The notes under the pieces were generated by a model that saw only the letters and a program-made list of their open reading frames with translations, ran no database searches and was not told the DNA's origin. Below, in pieces: positions 57,558 to 64,000 of a stretch of 64,000 bases of DNA. The DNA comes from Nocardia harenae NBRC 108248 (GTDB lineage: Bacteria; Actinomycetota; Actinomycetes; Mycobacteriales; Mycobacteriaceae): positions 310,001 through 374,000 of the forward strand of contig NZ_BDBH01000004.1 of assembly GCF_001612885.1 (NCBI RefSeq). Direction: 5' to 3'. How positions within the stretch are numbered: the first letter of the stretch is position 1; each line of letters begins with the position of its first letter. The position numbers and the translations under genes are program-made.

Positions 57558-58213
57558 GCCTCGGCGGGGCCCGCCCCGGTGCGCTCGGCCGCCGAGCCGG
57601 ACAATCCGATCGCTCCGGCCCAGAGCCGGGTGAGCGTCTCCACCGATTGCTCGAGGTCGCGCTCGGCCCCCTCCACGAACCAGGTGTGGGCGTACTCCGC
57701 GACCATCCCGGTCAGGGCGTGCGCCGCCGAGTCGGCATCGAGCCGGGTGTCGGCCAGTCCGCGCAGCTGCAACTCCCGGATGTAATGGGCGGACCGCAGC
57801 ACGAAGGGCAGGCGCGACTCGATGAGCAGATCCTGGAACTCGGGGCTCTGCAAGGCCGCCTCGGCCCAGACCTTCATCAGGACGATGTTGCGCCGGTAGG
57901 CCTCCAGGTAGGCGCGATTGGCGGCCTCGATGCGCTCGAAGGGGGACAACTCCCGGCCCCCGGCGGCGTCCCGGGAATCGCGCCGGGACATATCCGGCAG
58001 CTGCGCGGTGATCAGCTCGCGGAGGACGGCATGCTTGGACTCGAAGTACAGATAGAACGTGGTGCGCGAGATCTTGGCCGCCTCGGCGATCTCGATGACC
58101 TCGGTGCCGGCGTAGCCCCGCTCGGCGAAGACGCCCTGCGCCGCCTCGAGAATCCTGGCGATCGTCCGGTGTGCACTGCTCCGGCGGGTTCTGGGGAGCT
58201 TCGGCTCGGTCAC
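57515..58213 (-). CDS. TetR-family transcriptional regulator
   Basis: Regulator of 232 aa with helix-turn-helix VIEIAEAAKISRTTFYLYFE and a long helical ligand domain (YRRNIVLMKVWAEAALQSPE) of a type common in KstR-like and FadR-like actinobacterial TetR proteins. The start is GTG at 58213. Its end overlaps the convergent SDR. A dyad of GTTCAC/GTGAAC elements lies between it and the divergent CoA-transferase operon and is its most likely operator. It may also bind the GTCCGACCGGTCGGAC sites, but that is open. Confidence 0.85.
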   Translation of the reverse strand: MTEPKLPRTRRSSAHRTIARILEAAQGVFAERGYAGTEVIEIAEAAKISRTTFYLYFESKHAVLRELITAQLPDMSRRDSRDAAGGRELSPFERIEAANRAYLEAYRRNIVLMKVWAEAALQSPEFQDLLIESRLPFVLRSAHYIRELQLRGLADTRLDADSAAHALTGMVAEYAHTWFVEGAERDLEQSVETLTRLWAGAIGLSGSAAERTGAGPAEAQAKTYLPPSTPMA

Positions 58214-58304
58214 CGATGGCTCCTTCCCTGTGCATCGTTCCGCAAGCCGAGCGCCGTCGGCGAGGACAGGCTAACAGCCGGATCTCGAATCCGGTCATGA
58301 TGTC

Positions 58305-58358
58305 AGATAAGACTGTTCACTCAGATCAGTATAGGTGAACGCGGTGTTCACTTTATCT
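58305..58358. promoter_or_regulatory. Dyad operator between TetR and CoA-transferase genes
   Basis: GTGAAC (58335-58340) and GTTCAC (58346-58351) form an inverted repeat with 5 bases between, and another GTTCAC lies at 58315-58320. Outer arms AGATAA (58305-58310) and TTATCT (58353-58358) extend the dyad. The start of the CoA-transferase gene is 27 bases on. Confidence 0.6.
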
Positions 58359-58384
58359 GCACAGAGTGTAAGAAAGGTTGTATC

Positions 58385-59320
58385 GTGCCGAGGATGAGAA
58401 CAGCGGATCGCACGTGTGAACTATCGGAGGCCATCGCATCGATCGGCGATGGTGACGCGGTCGCCCTCGGGGGCTTCCTGCACTACCGGCATCCGATGGC
58501 GGCGGTCCGCGAGATCGTCCGGCAGGGGCGCAGGCACCTGCGGGTCATCGCGCCGATCGGCGGCATCGACGCGGACATGCTGATCGCCGGCGACGCCGCT
58601 GCCTCCGTGACCTTCGGGTTCGTGAGCCTGGAGGCGGTGGGGCTGGCGCCTGCCTTCACCCGGCCGCCCAATCCCGACCTCGTCTACTACGACTACGGTG
58701 ACCAGACGATCGTCCGATCGCTGCAGGCGACGACCCTGCGGGTGCCGTGGATCCCGATTCGCACCTGGATCGGGTCGCAGATCGACGAGTTCCACCCGGG
58801 CTGGCAGATCGAGATCGACGGTCAGTCGTACTGGGCGGCCCCCGCGATCGATGTCGACGTGGCCATCCTGCACGTGCCCTACGCGACCCCCGAGGGCCAG
58901 TACCTGCTGTGGGGCGAGGGATTCGACGGTCTGCTGGCCAAGGCAGCCGATCGGCTGATCATCACCGCGGAGCGCTTGGTCGGGACGGCGGAGTTGCTCG
59001 AGGTGGCCAGGACGCACGCGAACGGGGTCAGTACCGGTCACTACGCGGCGTCGCATGTCGTGCACGCGCCGTGGGGCGCGCACCCGACCTCGTGCTTCCC
59101 GCTGTACTCCGACGATCTGCTCCATCAGCTCGAGTACCACGACCAGGTGCGGGAGGGCGGATGGGAGCGGTACAGCGACGCCTGGATCGGCCGGGACGAG
59201 GAGTTCTATCGGCAGCACGTCATCGGCGCGGACGGAGCCGGACTGGAGCGGCGGATGAGCTTGTCGGTCGCACTCGGAGAGGCGCTGCTGGCGTCCGGAT
59301 TCGACGGAGAGCTGTCATGA
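58385..59320 (+). CDS. CoA-transferase subunit A (GctA/IpdA-like)
   Basis: Family I CoA-transferase alpha-type chain of 311 aa (DGDAVALGGFLHYRHPMAAV, then VTFGFVSLEAVGLAPAFTRP and AILHVPYATPEGQYLLWGEG). Paired with the next gene in an ATGA overlap. In mycobacteria the related IpdA/IpdB opens the last steroid ring (COCHEA-CoA hydrolase), while GctAB moves CoA between acids; the length and the pairing fit either. The GTG at 58385 lies just after an AAGAAAGG. Actual substrate unknown. Confidence 0.83.
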   Translation: MPRMRTADRTCELSEAIASIGDGDAVALGGFLHYRHPMAAVREIVRQGRRHLRVIAPIGGIDADMLIAGDAAASVTFGFVSLEAVGLAPAFTRPPNPDLVYYDYGDQTIVRSLQATTLRVPWIPIRTWIGSQIDEFHPGWQIEIDGQSYWAAPAIDVDVAILHVPYATPEGQYLLWGEGFDGLLAKAADRLIITAERLVGTAELLEVARTHANGVSTGHYAASHVVHAPWGAHPTSCFPLYSDDLLHQLEYHDQVREGGWERYSDAWIGRDEEFYRQHVIGADGAGLERRMSLSVALGEALLASGFDGELS

Positions 59321-60186
59321 GCGCAACCGGCACGCCCGCGTACTCGCCCGCCGATCTGATCGCCATCGAACTGGGCAGGCGCGTGGTCGACGGCTCCGTG
59401 GTCGGCTGCGGAGCCTTCACGCCGCTGGCCATGGCCGCCACGATGTGGGCCAAGGCCGGGCATGCGGGCAACGCGATCCTGTACCCGATCTCCTTCAACG
59501 CCACGCGCGTCGACCGCTGGTTCCCCCTCTCCTACAGCCACACCGAGGGGATGGCGCTGGTGGCGGGGCAATCGCTGCCCGCCATCGATCTGTTCGACCT
59601 CGCCCAGCATCGCGGCATGGACTTCGAACTCGTCCTGCCGCTGCAGGTGGACGCGCACGGCAACATCAACTCGGCGCTGATCGGCGATCCGCGCAAACCC
59701 AAGCTCCGCGGCCCGGGTTCCAACGGCATCGATGCCCTGTGCGTCATGGACCAGAAGGTCACGGTCTACGTCACCGACCACTCGACCCGGACCTTCGTGC
59801 CCGAGGTCGACTTCGTCTCCGGCGCCGGAGACGCCACCCGCCGGGGTGGCAAGACCCCCGGCGGGATCGGCTTCGTCGTCACCAACCTGTGCACGATGGA
59901 GCTGGCGGAGGGCAGGTGGCTGCTTCGCTCGGTGCATCCGGGCGTCGAGGTCGAGGATGTCCGGGCCGCAACGGGCTTCGAGATCGAGACCGCGGACGAT
60001 CTCGCCACGACCACGCCGCCGACCAAGCAGGAGCTCGATCTCCTCGACGCGGTCGATCCGCTGGGAATCCGGGAGCTCGACCTGCTGTCGGGTGTCCAGC
60101 GGCGGCGGGAACTGGCGAGACTCCTGCGCCGGGAGGACGAGTACTTCACCGAGCTCTTGGCCCGGGTCACCGGCCGCGCGCGCTGA
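59317..60186 (+). CDS. CoA-transferase subunit B (GctB/IpdB-like)
   Basis: Beta-type chain of 289 aa (LIAIELGRRVVDGSVVGCGA, ATMWAKAGHAGNAILYPISF, GSNGIDALCVMDQKVTVYVT). In canonical family I enzymes the catalytic glutamate lies in an SENG motif; here the matching region reads YSHTEGMALV, so a classical acyl-glutamate mechanism is uncertain, as is also true of IpdB-type hydrolases. The ATG overlaps the stop of subunit A. The protein has an extra C-terminal helical tail of about 40 residues rich in charged residues. Confidence 0.83.
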   Translation: MSATGTPAYSPADLIAIELGRRVVDGSVVGCGAFTPLAMAATMWAKAGHAGNAILYPISFNATRVDRWFPLSYSHTEGMALVAGQSLPAIDLFDLAQHRGMDFELVLPLQVDAHGNINSALIGDPRKPKLRGPGSNGIDALCVMDQKVTVYVTDHSTRTFVPEVDFVSGAGDATRRGGKTPGGIGFVVTNLCTMELAEGRWLLRSVHPGVEVEDVRAATGFEIETADDLATTTPPTKQELDLLDAVDPLGIRELDLLSGVQRRRELARLLRREDEYFTELLARVTGRAR

Positions 60187-60291
60187 CGGCGGGTATCGAG
60201 GCGCCGGGCCTCGGGCGCACGAGGGGATCCGGGCTCCGGCTCCACCGGCGGACAGTTTCCACCTTCCCCTCATGACAAGGAGACATGGCAC

Positions 60292-61464
60292 GTGTCCGGA
60301 CCACTGACGGGCTATCGGATCATCGAGCTGGCCGGCCTCGGGCCGGCGCCCTTCGCCGCGATGATGCTCTCGGACATGGGGGCGGAGGTGATTCGGGTCG
60401 AGCGGCCCGGCGAAGTATCCGCGGAACTCCCGGCCGCGGCCCACTACGACATCATGCAGCGCAACCGCCGCAGTGTCGCGATCGACCTCAAGCACCCGGA
60501 CGGGGTAGCCGCGCTGCTGTCGCTGGTGGAGGGCGCCGATGTGCTGCTCGAGGGTTTCCGCCCGGGAGTCATGGAGCGGCTCGGACTCGGCCCGGAGGAG
60601 TGCGCGAGCCGCAACGAACGGCTGATCTACGGTCGGATGACCGGCTGGGGGCAGTCGGGCCCCTACGCCAACGCGCCGGGGCACGACATCAACTACATCG
60701 CCATGGCCGGTGCGCTGGCCCACTTCGGCAGGCGGGGGGAGGGCCCGGTTCCGCCGCTGAACCTGGTGGGCGACTTCGGTGGCGGCGGTATGTTCCTCGC
60801 CTACGGCGTGGTGTGCGCGCTGCTGGAGCGGCACAGCAGCGGCCGGGGGCAGGTGGTCGACGCGGCGATGGTGGATGGCGCCGCGGCGCTCATGGCCATG
60901 TTCTGGGCGCATCGTTCGATCGGCGAGTTCGACGAGAGCGCGAGGGGTACCAACATCCTGGACTCCGGTGCGCACTTCTACGACGTGTACCGGACGAGTG
61001 ACGGCAAGTACCTCTCGATCGGAGCCGTCGAGCCGCAGTTCTACGCCGAGCTGCTGCGAGCGACGGGGCTGGACGGCGACCCGGAGTTCGAGGACCAGAA
61101 CGACAGGACGCGGTGGCCGCGCTTGAGCGAACGGCTGAGCGAGGTCATCGCGTCGCGGCCGCTGCACGAGTGGGACGAGGTGCTGGCGGCGGGCAACGCC
61201 TGCTACGCCCCGGTGCTCACGATGAGCGAGGCGGCGGAGCACCCGCACCACGTGGCACGCGGGATGATCGTCGAGGTCGGCGGGGTGCAGCAGCCGGCCC
61301 CGGCGCCGCGGTTCTCCCGGACGGCGCCCGCGATCTCCGGCCCGCCGCCGCATCCCGGCGAACACACCCGCGCGGTGCTGCTCGACTGGGGTCTGGACCC
61401 CGGCCGTGTCGACGCGCTGTTCGACGCCGGGGCGATCGCGCAACCCGGCCCTCGCGCGCGGTGA
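60292..61464 (+). CDS. CaiB/BaiF family, alpha-methylacyl-CoA racemase-like
   Basis: Class III CoA-transferase-fold protein of 390 aa. NRRSVAIDLKHPDG, APGHDINYIAMAGALAHFGR and NLVGDFGGGGMFLAYGVVCA match alpha-methylacyl-CoA racemase (AMACR/Mcr), including the aspartate of GHDINY and the NLVGDFGGG run that distinguishes racemases from CoA-transferases. It would interconvert 2R/2S-methyl-branched acyl-CoAs so that the dehydrogenases can act. GTG at 60292 follows AAGGAGA. 105 bases separate it from the CoA-transferase, so it may share or have its own promoter. Confidence 0.9.
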   Translation: MSGPLTGYRIIELAGLGPAPFAAMMLSDMGAEVIRVERPGEVSAELPAAAHYDIMQRNRRSVAIDLKHPDGVAALLSLVEGADVLLEGFRPGVMERLGLGPEECASRNERLIYGRMTGWGQSGPYANAPGHDINYIAMAGALAHFGRRGEGPVPPLNLVGDFGGGGMFLAYGVVCALLERHSSGRGQVVDAAMVDGAAALMAMFWAHRSIGEFDESARGTNILDSGAHFYDVYRTSDGKYLSIGAVEPQFYAELLRATGLDGDPEFEDQNDRTRWPRLSERLSEVIASRPLHEWDEVLAAGNACYAPVLTMSEAAEHPHHVARGMIVEVGGVQQPAPAPRFSRTAPAISGPPPHPGEHTRAVLLDWGLDPGRVDALFDAGAIAQPGPRAR

Positions 61465-61550
61465 CGGCCGATCGGGCCTGCCACCCCGATCGGCTCCGCG
61501 CACCGATGTCGCGGCACTGACTTTCGCTGTCCGGGCCGTAGCGCACGCTA

Positions 61551-61594
61551 TTGACCATCGCGCGACGTCACGCCTATAGTCCGACCGGTCGGAC
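61551..61594 (+). promoter_or_regulatory. Promoter with 16-bp palindrome over the -10 box
   Basis: TTGACC (61551-61556), 18 bases, TATAGT (61575-61580), overlapped by GTCCGACCGGTCGGAC (61579-61594). The run from TATAGT through the palindrome and the following CA is identical to that at 56688-56709, so both operons should answer to one repressor. Confidence 0.75.
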
Positions 61595-61695
61595 CAACTG
61601 CCGGTCGGGCGGCAGGAGTCGCTCGACCGCGAGCCCCAACGCGCTGAGAAACCGGCACCGGCACCGCAGTCTCAACGATGAGATCGGACGAACTC

Positions 61696-63840
61696 ATGAC
61701 GTACCTCATTGGCATCGATATCGGCGGAACCTTCACCGACTGCGTCGCACTCGACGACGCAGGCCGCAGGCACCACGCCAAGACCCCGTCCACGCACGCC
61801 ACCTCACCGGTGGAGGGAGTGCTCGCCGGGCTGGCGCTGCTGGCCGAGTCGACCGGCAGGCCCGATGTGGAGGCGCTGCTCGGCGCCACCGACCGGCTCT
61901 GCCACGGCACCACGATCGGCACCAACCTGGTGGTCGAGCGGAAGGGCGCCCGGGTCGGGCTGATCGCGACCATCGGGCACGGCGACGCGCTGACCATGAT
62001 GCGGGGCAACGGCCGCACCGCAGGGATCGCGATCGACCAGCTGTTCAACGTGCACGCCACCGACAAGCCGCGCGAGCTGGTGCCGCGCCGCCGGACGGTC
62101 GAGGTGATCGAGCGGGTCGCGGTGGACGGGACCGTGCTCACCCCGCTGGACGAGGAGCACGCCCGCACGGCGATCGCGGCGCTGCTGGCCGAGGACGTCG
62201 ACGCGGTGGCGATCGCGCTGCTCTGGGGCTTCCTGAACCCGGTGCACGAACAGCGGCTGCGCGAGCTCGTGCACGAGCAGCGGCCGGACATGCTGGTCAG
62301 CCTCGGGTCGGAGGCCTCGCCCCGGCAGGGGGAGTACGAGCGCACCGTCGCCACCGTGGTGAACAGCTACGTCGGACCGGCCTCGGCGGCCTACCTCGAC
62401 GAGTTCGCCGCCGCCATGGCCGCGCGCGGGCTCGCGTTGCCGCCGTTCATCATGCAGGCCAACGGGGGTGTCGTTCCGGTGTCGGCGGCGATCCGCCGGC
62501 CGCTGCACACCATCGGCTCCGGGCCGGCGGGCGGCCTGGCCGGAACCACCGCGGTGGCCGCGGCGCAGGGGCACCGCGGGGTGATCGCCACCGATATGGG
62601 CGGAACATCGTTCGAGGTCGGGCTGCTCATCGACGGCGCACCGGTGCAGGCGCGCGAGGAGATCATCGACCAGTACACCTTCCACACCGCTCGGCTGGAT
62701 CTGCGCTCGATCGCCTGCGGCGGCGGCTCCATCGCCTCGGTCGACGAGCACAGCGGCGCGCTGCGGGTGGGCCCGGAGTCGGCGGGCGCCACCCCGGGGC
62801 CCGCCTGCTACGGGCGGGGGACCGCTCCGACGGTCACCGACGCCGATCTCGTGCTCGGCCTGATCGGATCGCAGTCGTTCCTCGGCGGCGCGATGACACT
62901 GGACCTGGCGGCGGCCCGGCGCGCGATCGGCTCGGTCGCCGACCGGCTGGGGTTGTCCGTGGAGGACGCCGCCGCGGGGATCGTGCACATCAACGGCGTG
63001 CAGGCGGCGACCCTGATCCGGCAGCGCACCATCGAGCAGGGGCTCGACCCGCGCGACTTCGTGCTCTACGCGTTCGGCGGCGCCGGTCCGGTGCACGCCT
63101 TCGCGTTCGCCGAGGAACTCGGCATCGACCGGGTGGTGGTTCCGCTCGGTAACGGGGCATCGACCCTCTCGGCCTTCGGCATCGCGTCGAGCGATGTCGT
63201 GCAGGTGTACGAAACCCAGGTCGCGATCCGGGCCCCGTTCGACGCGGCGGCGCTGCGGGCGGCGATCGCCGAGCTGCGCGAGCGCGCCCTGGCGGGCATC
63301 GCCGAGCTCGGCTTCGATGCCGGGCAGGTCGGCCTCACGGCGGTGGCGCACGCCCGCTACGCCGAACAGCTCATGCAGGTGATCGAGATCCCGGTGCCCG
63401 AGACCGTCGACGACGCCGCGGTGGCCCGGCTCGGCGCGCTGTTCGACGCGGAGTACTCGCGGCTCTACGGCGAAGGGGCGCTCGCGGCGTTCGCGGCCGT
63501 GGAGATCTTCTCGCTGCGGGTGACGGCGACCGTGGCGCTGGCCGGAGCACCGGTCGGGCGGGACGGCGCGGAGCACGCCGGCGCGCCCGCGCCCCTCGGC
63601 GACCGGGACGTCTACTGGCCGAGCGGGGCGTCGTGGGTCACCACCCCGGTCTACGACGGCGGGACGATCGGCGTCGGGCGGGAGATCGTCGGACCCGCGC
63701 TGGTGGAGCTGCCGCACACCACGGTCACGGTCCCCGCGGGCCGGCGGCTGACCGCCGACGGCCTCGGCAATCTCGTGCTCGAGCTCGTCGCGGCCGACCC
63801 GCCGCAGCGGCTCGCCTCCGCCACCTCCACCCCCCGCTGA
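61696..63840 (+). CDS. Hydantoinase/oxoprolinase A subunit (HyuA/acetone-carboxylase beta-like)
   Basis: ATP-dependent enzyme subunit of 714 aa. The N-terminal ATP-binding motif YLIGIDIGGTFTDCVALD, HGTTIGTNLVVERKGARVGL, GSGPAGGLAGTTAVAAAQGH, TDMGGTSFEVGLL and GGGSIASVDE are those of the HyuA/OPLAH/acetone carboxylase family (actin-like ATPase fold). The family phosphorylates a carbonyl, bicarbonate or lactam. An ATG at 61678 is also in frame; neither start has a strong ribosome site, and 61696 matches the usual protein start. Followed by HyuB after 10 bases. Possible roles are lactam/imide cleavage or ketone carboxylation. Confidence 0.9.
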   Translation: MTYLIGIDIGGTFTDCVALDDAGRRHHAKTPSTHATSPVEGVLAGLALLAESTGRPDVEALLGATDRLCHGTTIGTNLVVERKGARVGLIATIGHGDALTMMRGNGRTAGIAIDQLFNVHATDKPRELVPRRRTVEVIERVAVDGTVLTPLDEEHARTAIAALLAEDVDAVAIALLWGFLNPVHEQRLRELVHEQRPDMLVSLGSEASPRQGEYERTVATVVNSYVGPASAAYLDEFAAAMAARGLALPPFIMQANGGVVPVSAAIRRPLHTIGSGPAGGLAGTTAVAAAQGHRGVIATDMGGTSFEVGLLIDGAPVQAREEIIDQYTFHTARLDLRSIACGGGSIASVDEHSGALRVGPESAGATPGPACYGRGTAPTVTDADLVLGLIGSQSFLGGAMTLDLAAARRAIGSVADRLGLSVEDAAAGIVHINGVQAATLIRQRTIEQGLDPRDFVLYAFGGAGPVHAFAFAEELGIDRVVVPLGNGASTLSAFGIASSDVVQVYETQVAIRAPFDAAALRAAIAELRERALAGIAELGFDAGQVGLTAVAHARYAEQLMQVIEIPVPETVDDAAVARLGALFDAEYSRLYGEGALAAFAAVEIFSLRVTATVALAGAPVGRDGAEHAGAPAPLGDRDVYWPSGASWVTTPVYDGGTIGVGREIVGPALVELPHTTVTVPAGRRLTADGLGNLVLELVAADPPQRLASATSTPR

Positions 63841-63850
63841 TCGGAGCCCC

Positions 63851-64000
63851 ATGTCGACCACCGAACTTCCCGCGCACCCCTCGAACAGCACATCCGCCGC
63901 GCAGCCGCGGTACTGGGACGGCGTCATGCGGTCCTACATCCCGCCCGCGGAGCTGCAGATCTCGCCCGCGCTGACCCTGCACCGCGAGCGGACCGACGAT
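63851..64000 (+). CDS. Hydantoinase B/acetone-carboxylase alpha-like, partial
   Basis: The first 50 codons of a gene that runs off the window. The beginning (RYWDGVMRSYIPPAELQISP) and its place 10 bases after a HyuA-type gene make it the partner subunit. No catalytic residues can be judged from this fragment. GGAGCC before the ATG is the ribosome site. Confidence 0.6.
   Translation, partial: MSTTELPAHPSNSTSAAQPRYWDGVMRSYIPPAELQISPALTLHRERTDD

Noticed and set aside
1..64000. Insertion sequences, prophage, integron or tRNA-linked attachment sites
   Set aside because: No transposase, integrase or recombinase motif and no tRNA-like sequence were seen on either strand. The changes of gene content near 40 kb and 54 kb have no flanking repeats that I could find.

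Overview
The window is high-GC, densely coding DNA with many GTG starts, many stop/start overlaps (GTGA, ATGA, TGATG), F420-type luciferase-like oxidoreductases and large numbers of FadE/FadD/enoyl-CoA hydratase/SDR genes. This points to a mycolic-acid actinomycete of the Nocardia/Rhodococcus/Mycobacterium type (inference from gene content, not from a marker gene). No rRNA, tRNA, CRISPR array, transposase or phage gene was seen.

1-40 kb is a catabolic island. A CYP108 (P450terp)-like cytochrome P450 and its 2Fe-2S ferredoxin (0-1.9 kb), a zinc alcohol dehydrogenase (39-40 kb), an aldehyde dehydrogenase (3.6-5.0 kb) and acyl-CoA ligases (5.3 and 10.9 kb) could take a hydrophobic, perhaps monoterpene-like or alicyclic, substrate through alcohol and aldehyde to an acyl-CoA. 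Acyl-CoA dehydrogenases, a MaoC pair, three enoyl-CoA hydratases, a thiolase and a CoA-transferase complete beta-oxidation. Two genes look like the ring-cleaving pair of cyclohexanecarboxyl-CoA degradation: a BadH-like alcohol dehydrogenase (18.4 kb) and a BadI-like ring hydrolase (27.0 kb). A DECR-type SDR sits beside the latter.

The island contains a recurrent operator of the form TTGGT-N3-ACCAA in front of at least seven transcription units and of the FadR-type GntR gene at 20.4-21.1 kb. It also holds two degenerate gene remnants (an enoyl-CoA hydratase at 19.1 kb, an acyl-CoA dehydrogenase at 26.8 kb), two copies of a phosphotransferase plus CrtC/AttH-like protein pair, an orphan cytochrome oxidase subunit III/IV pair with a polytopic membrane protein, and a PEP-utilising mobile-domain protein beside GntR, LuxR and MocR regulators.

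40-54 kb changes character. It has two TetR/SDR divergent pairs with clear operators, four related secreted seven-bladed beta-propeller (lactonase-like) proteins, three of which follow a nearly identical promoter, further SDRs, a VOC protein, a SnoaL-like protein and two luciferase-like oxidoreductases.

54-64 kb holds an HSL-family esterase, a PucR regulator and a second CoA-thioester module: SDR, TetR, a two-subunit CoA-transferase of the GctAB/IpdAB type, an alpha-methylacyl-CoA racemase-like protein and a hydantoinase/oxoprolinase A and B pair. The B subunit runs off the window end. Two promoters here carry the same 16-bp palindrome over the -10 box.
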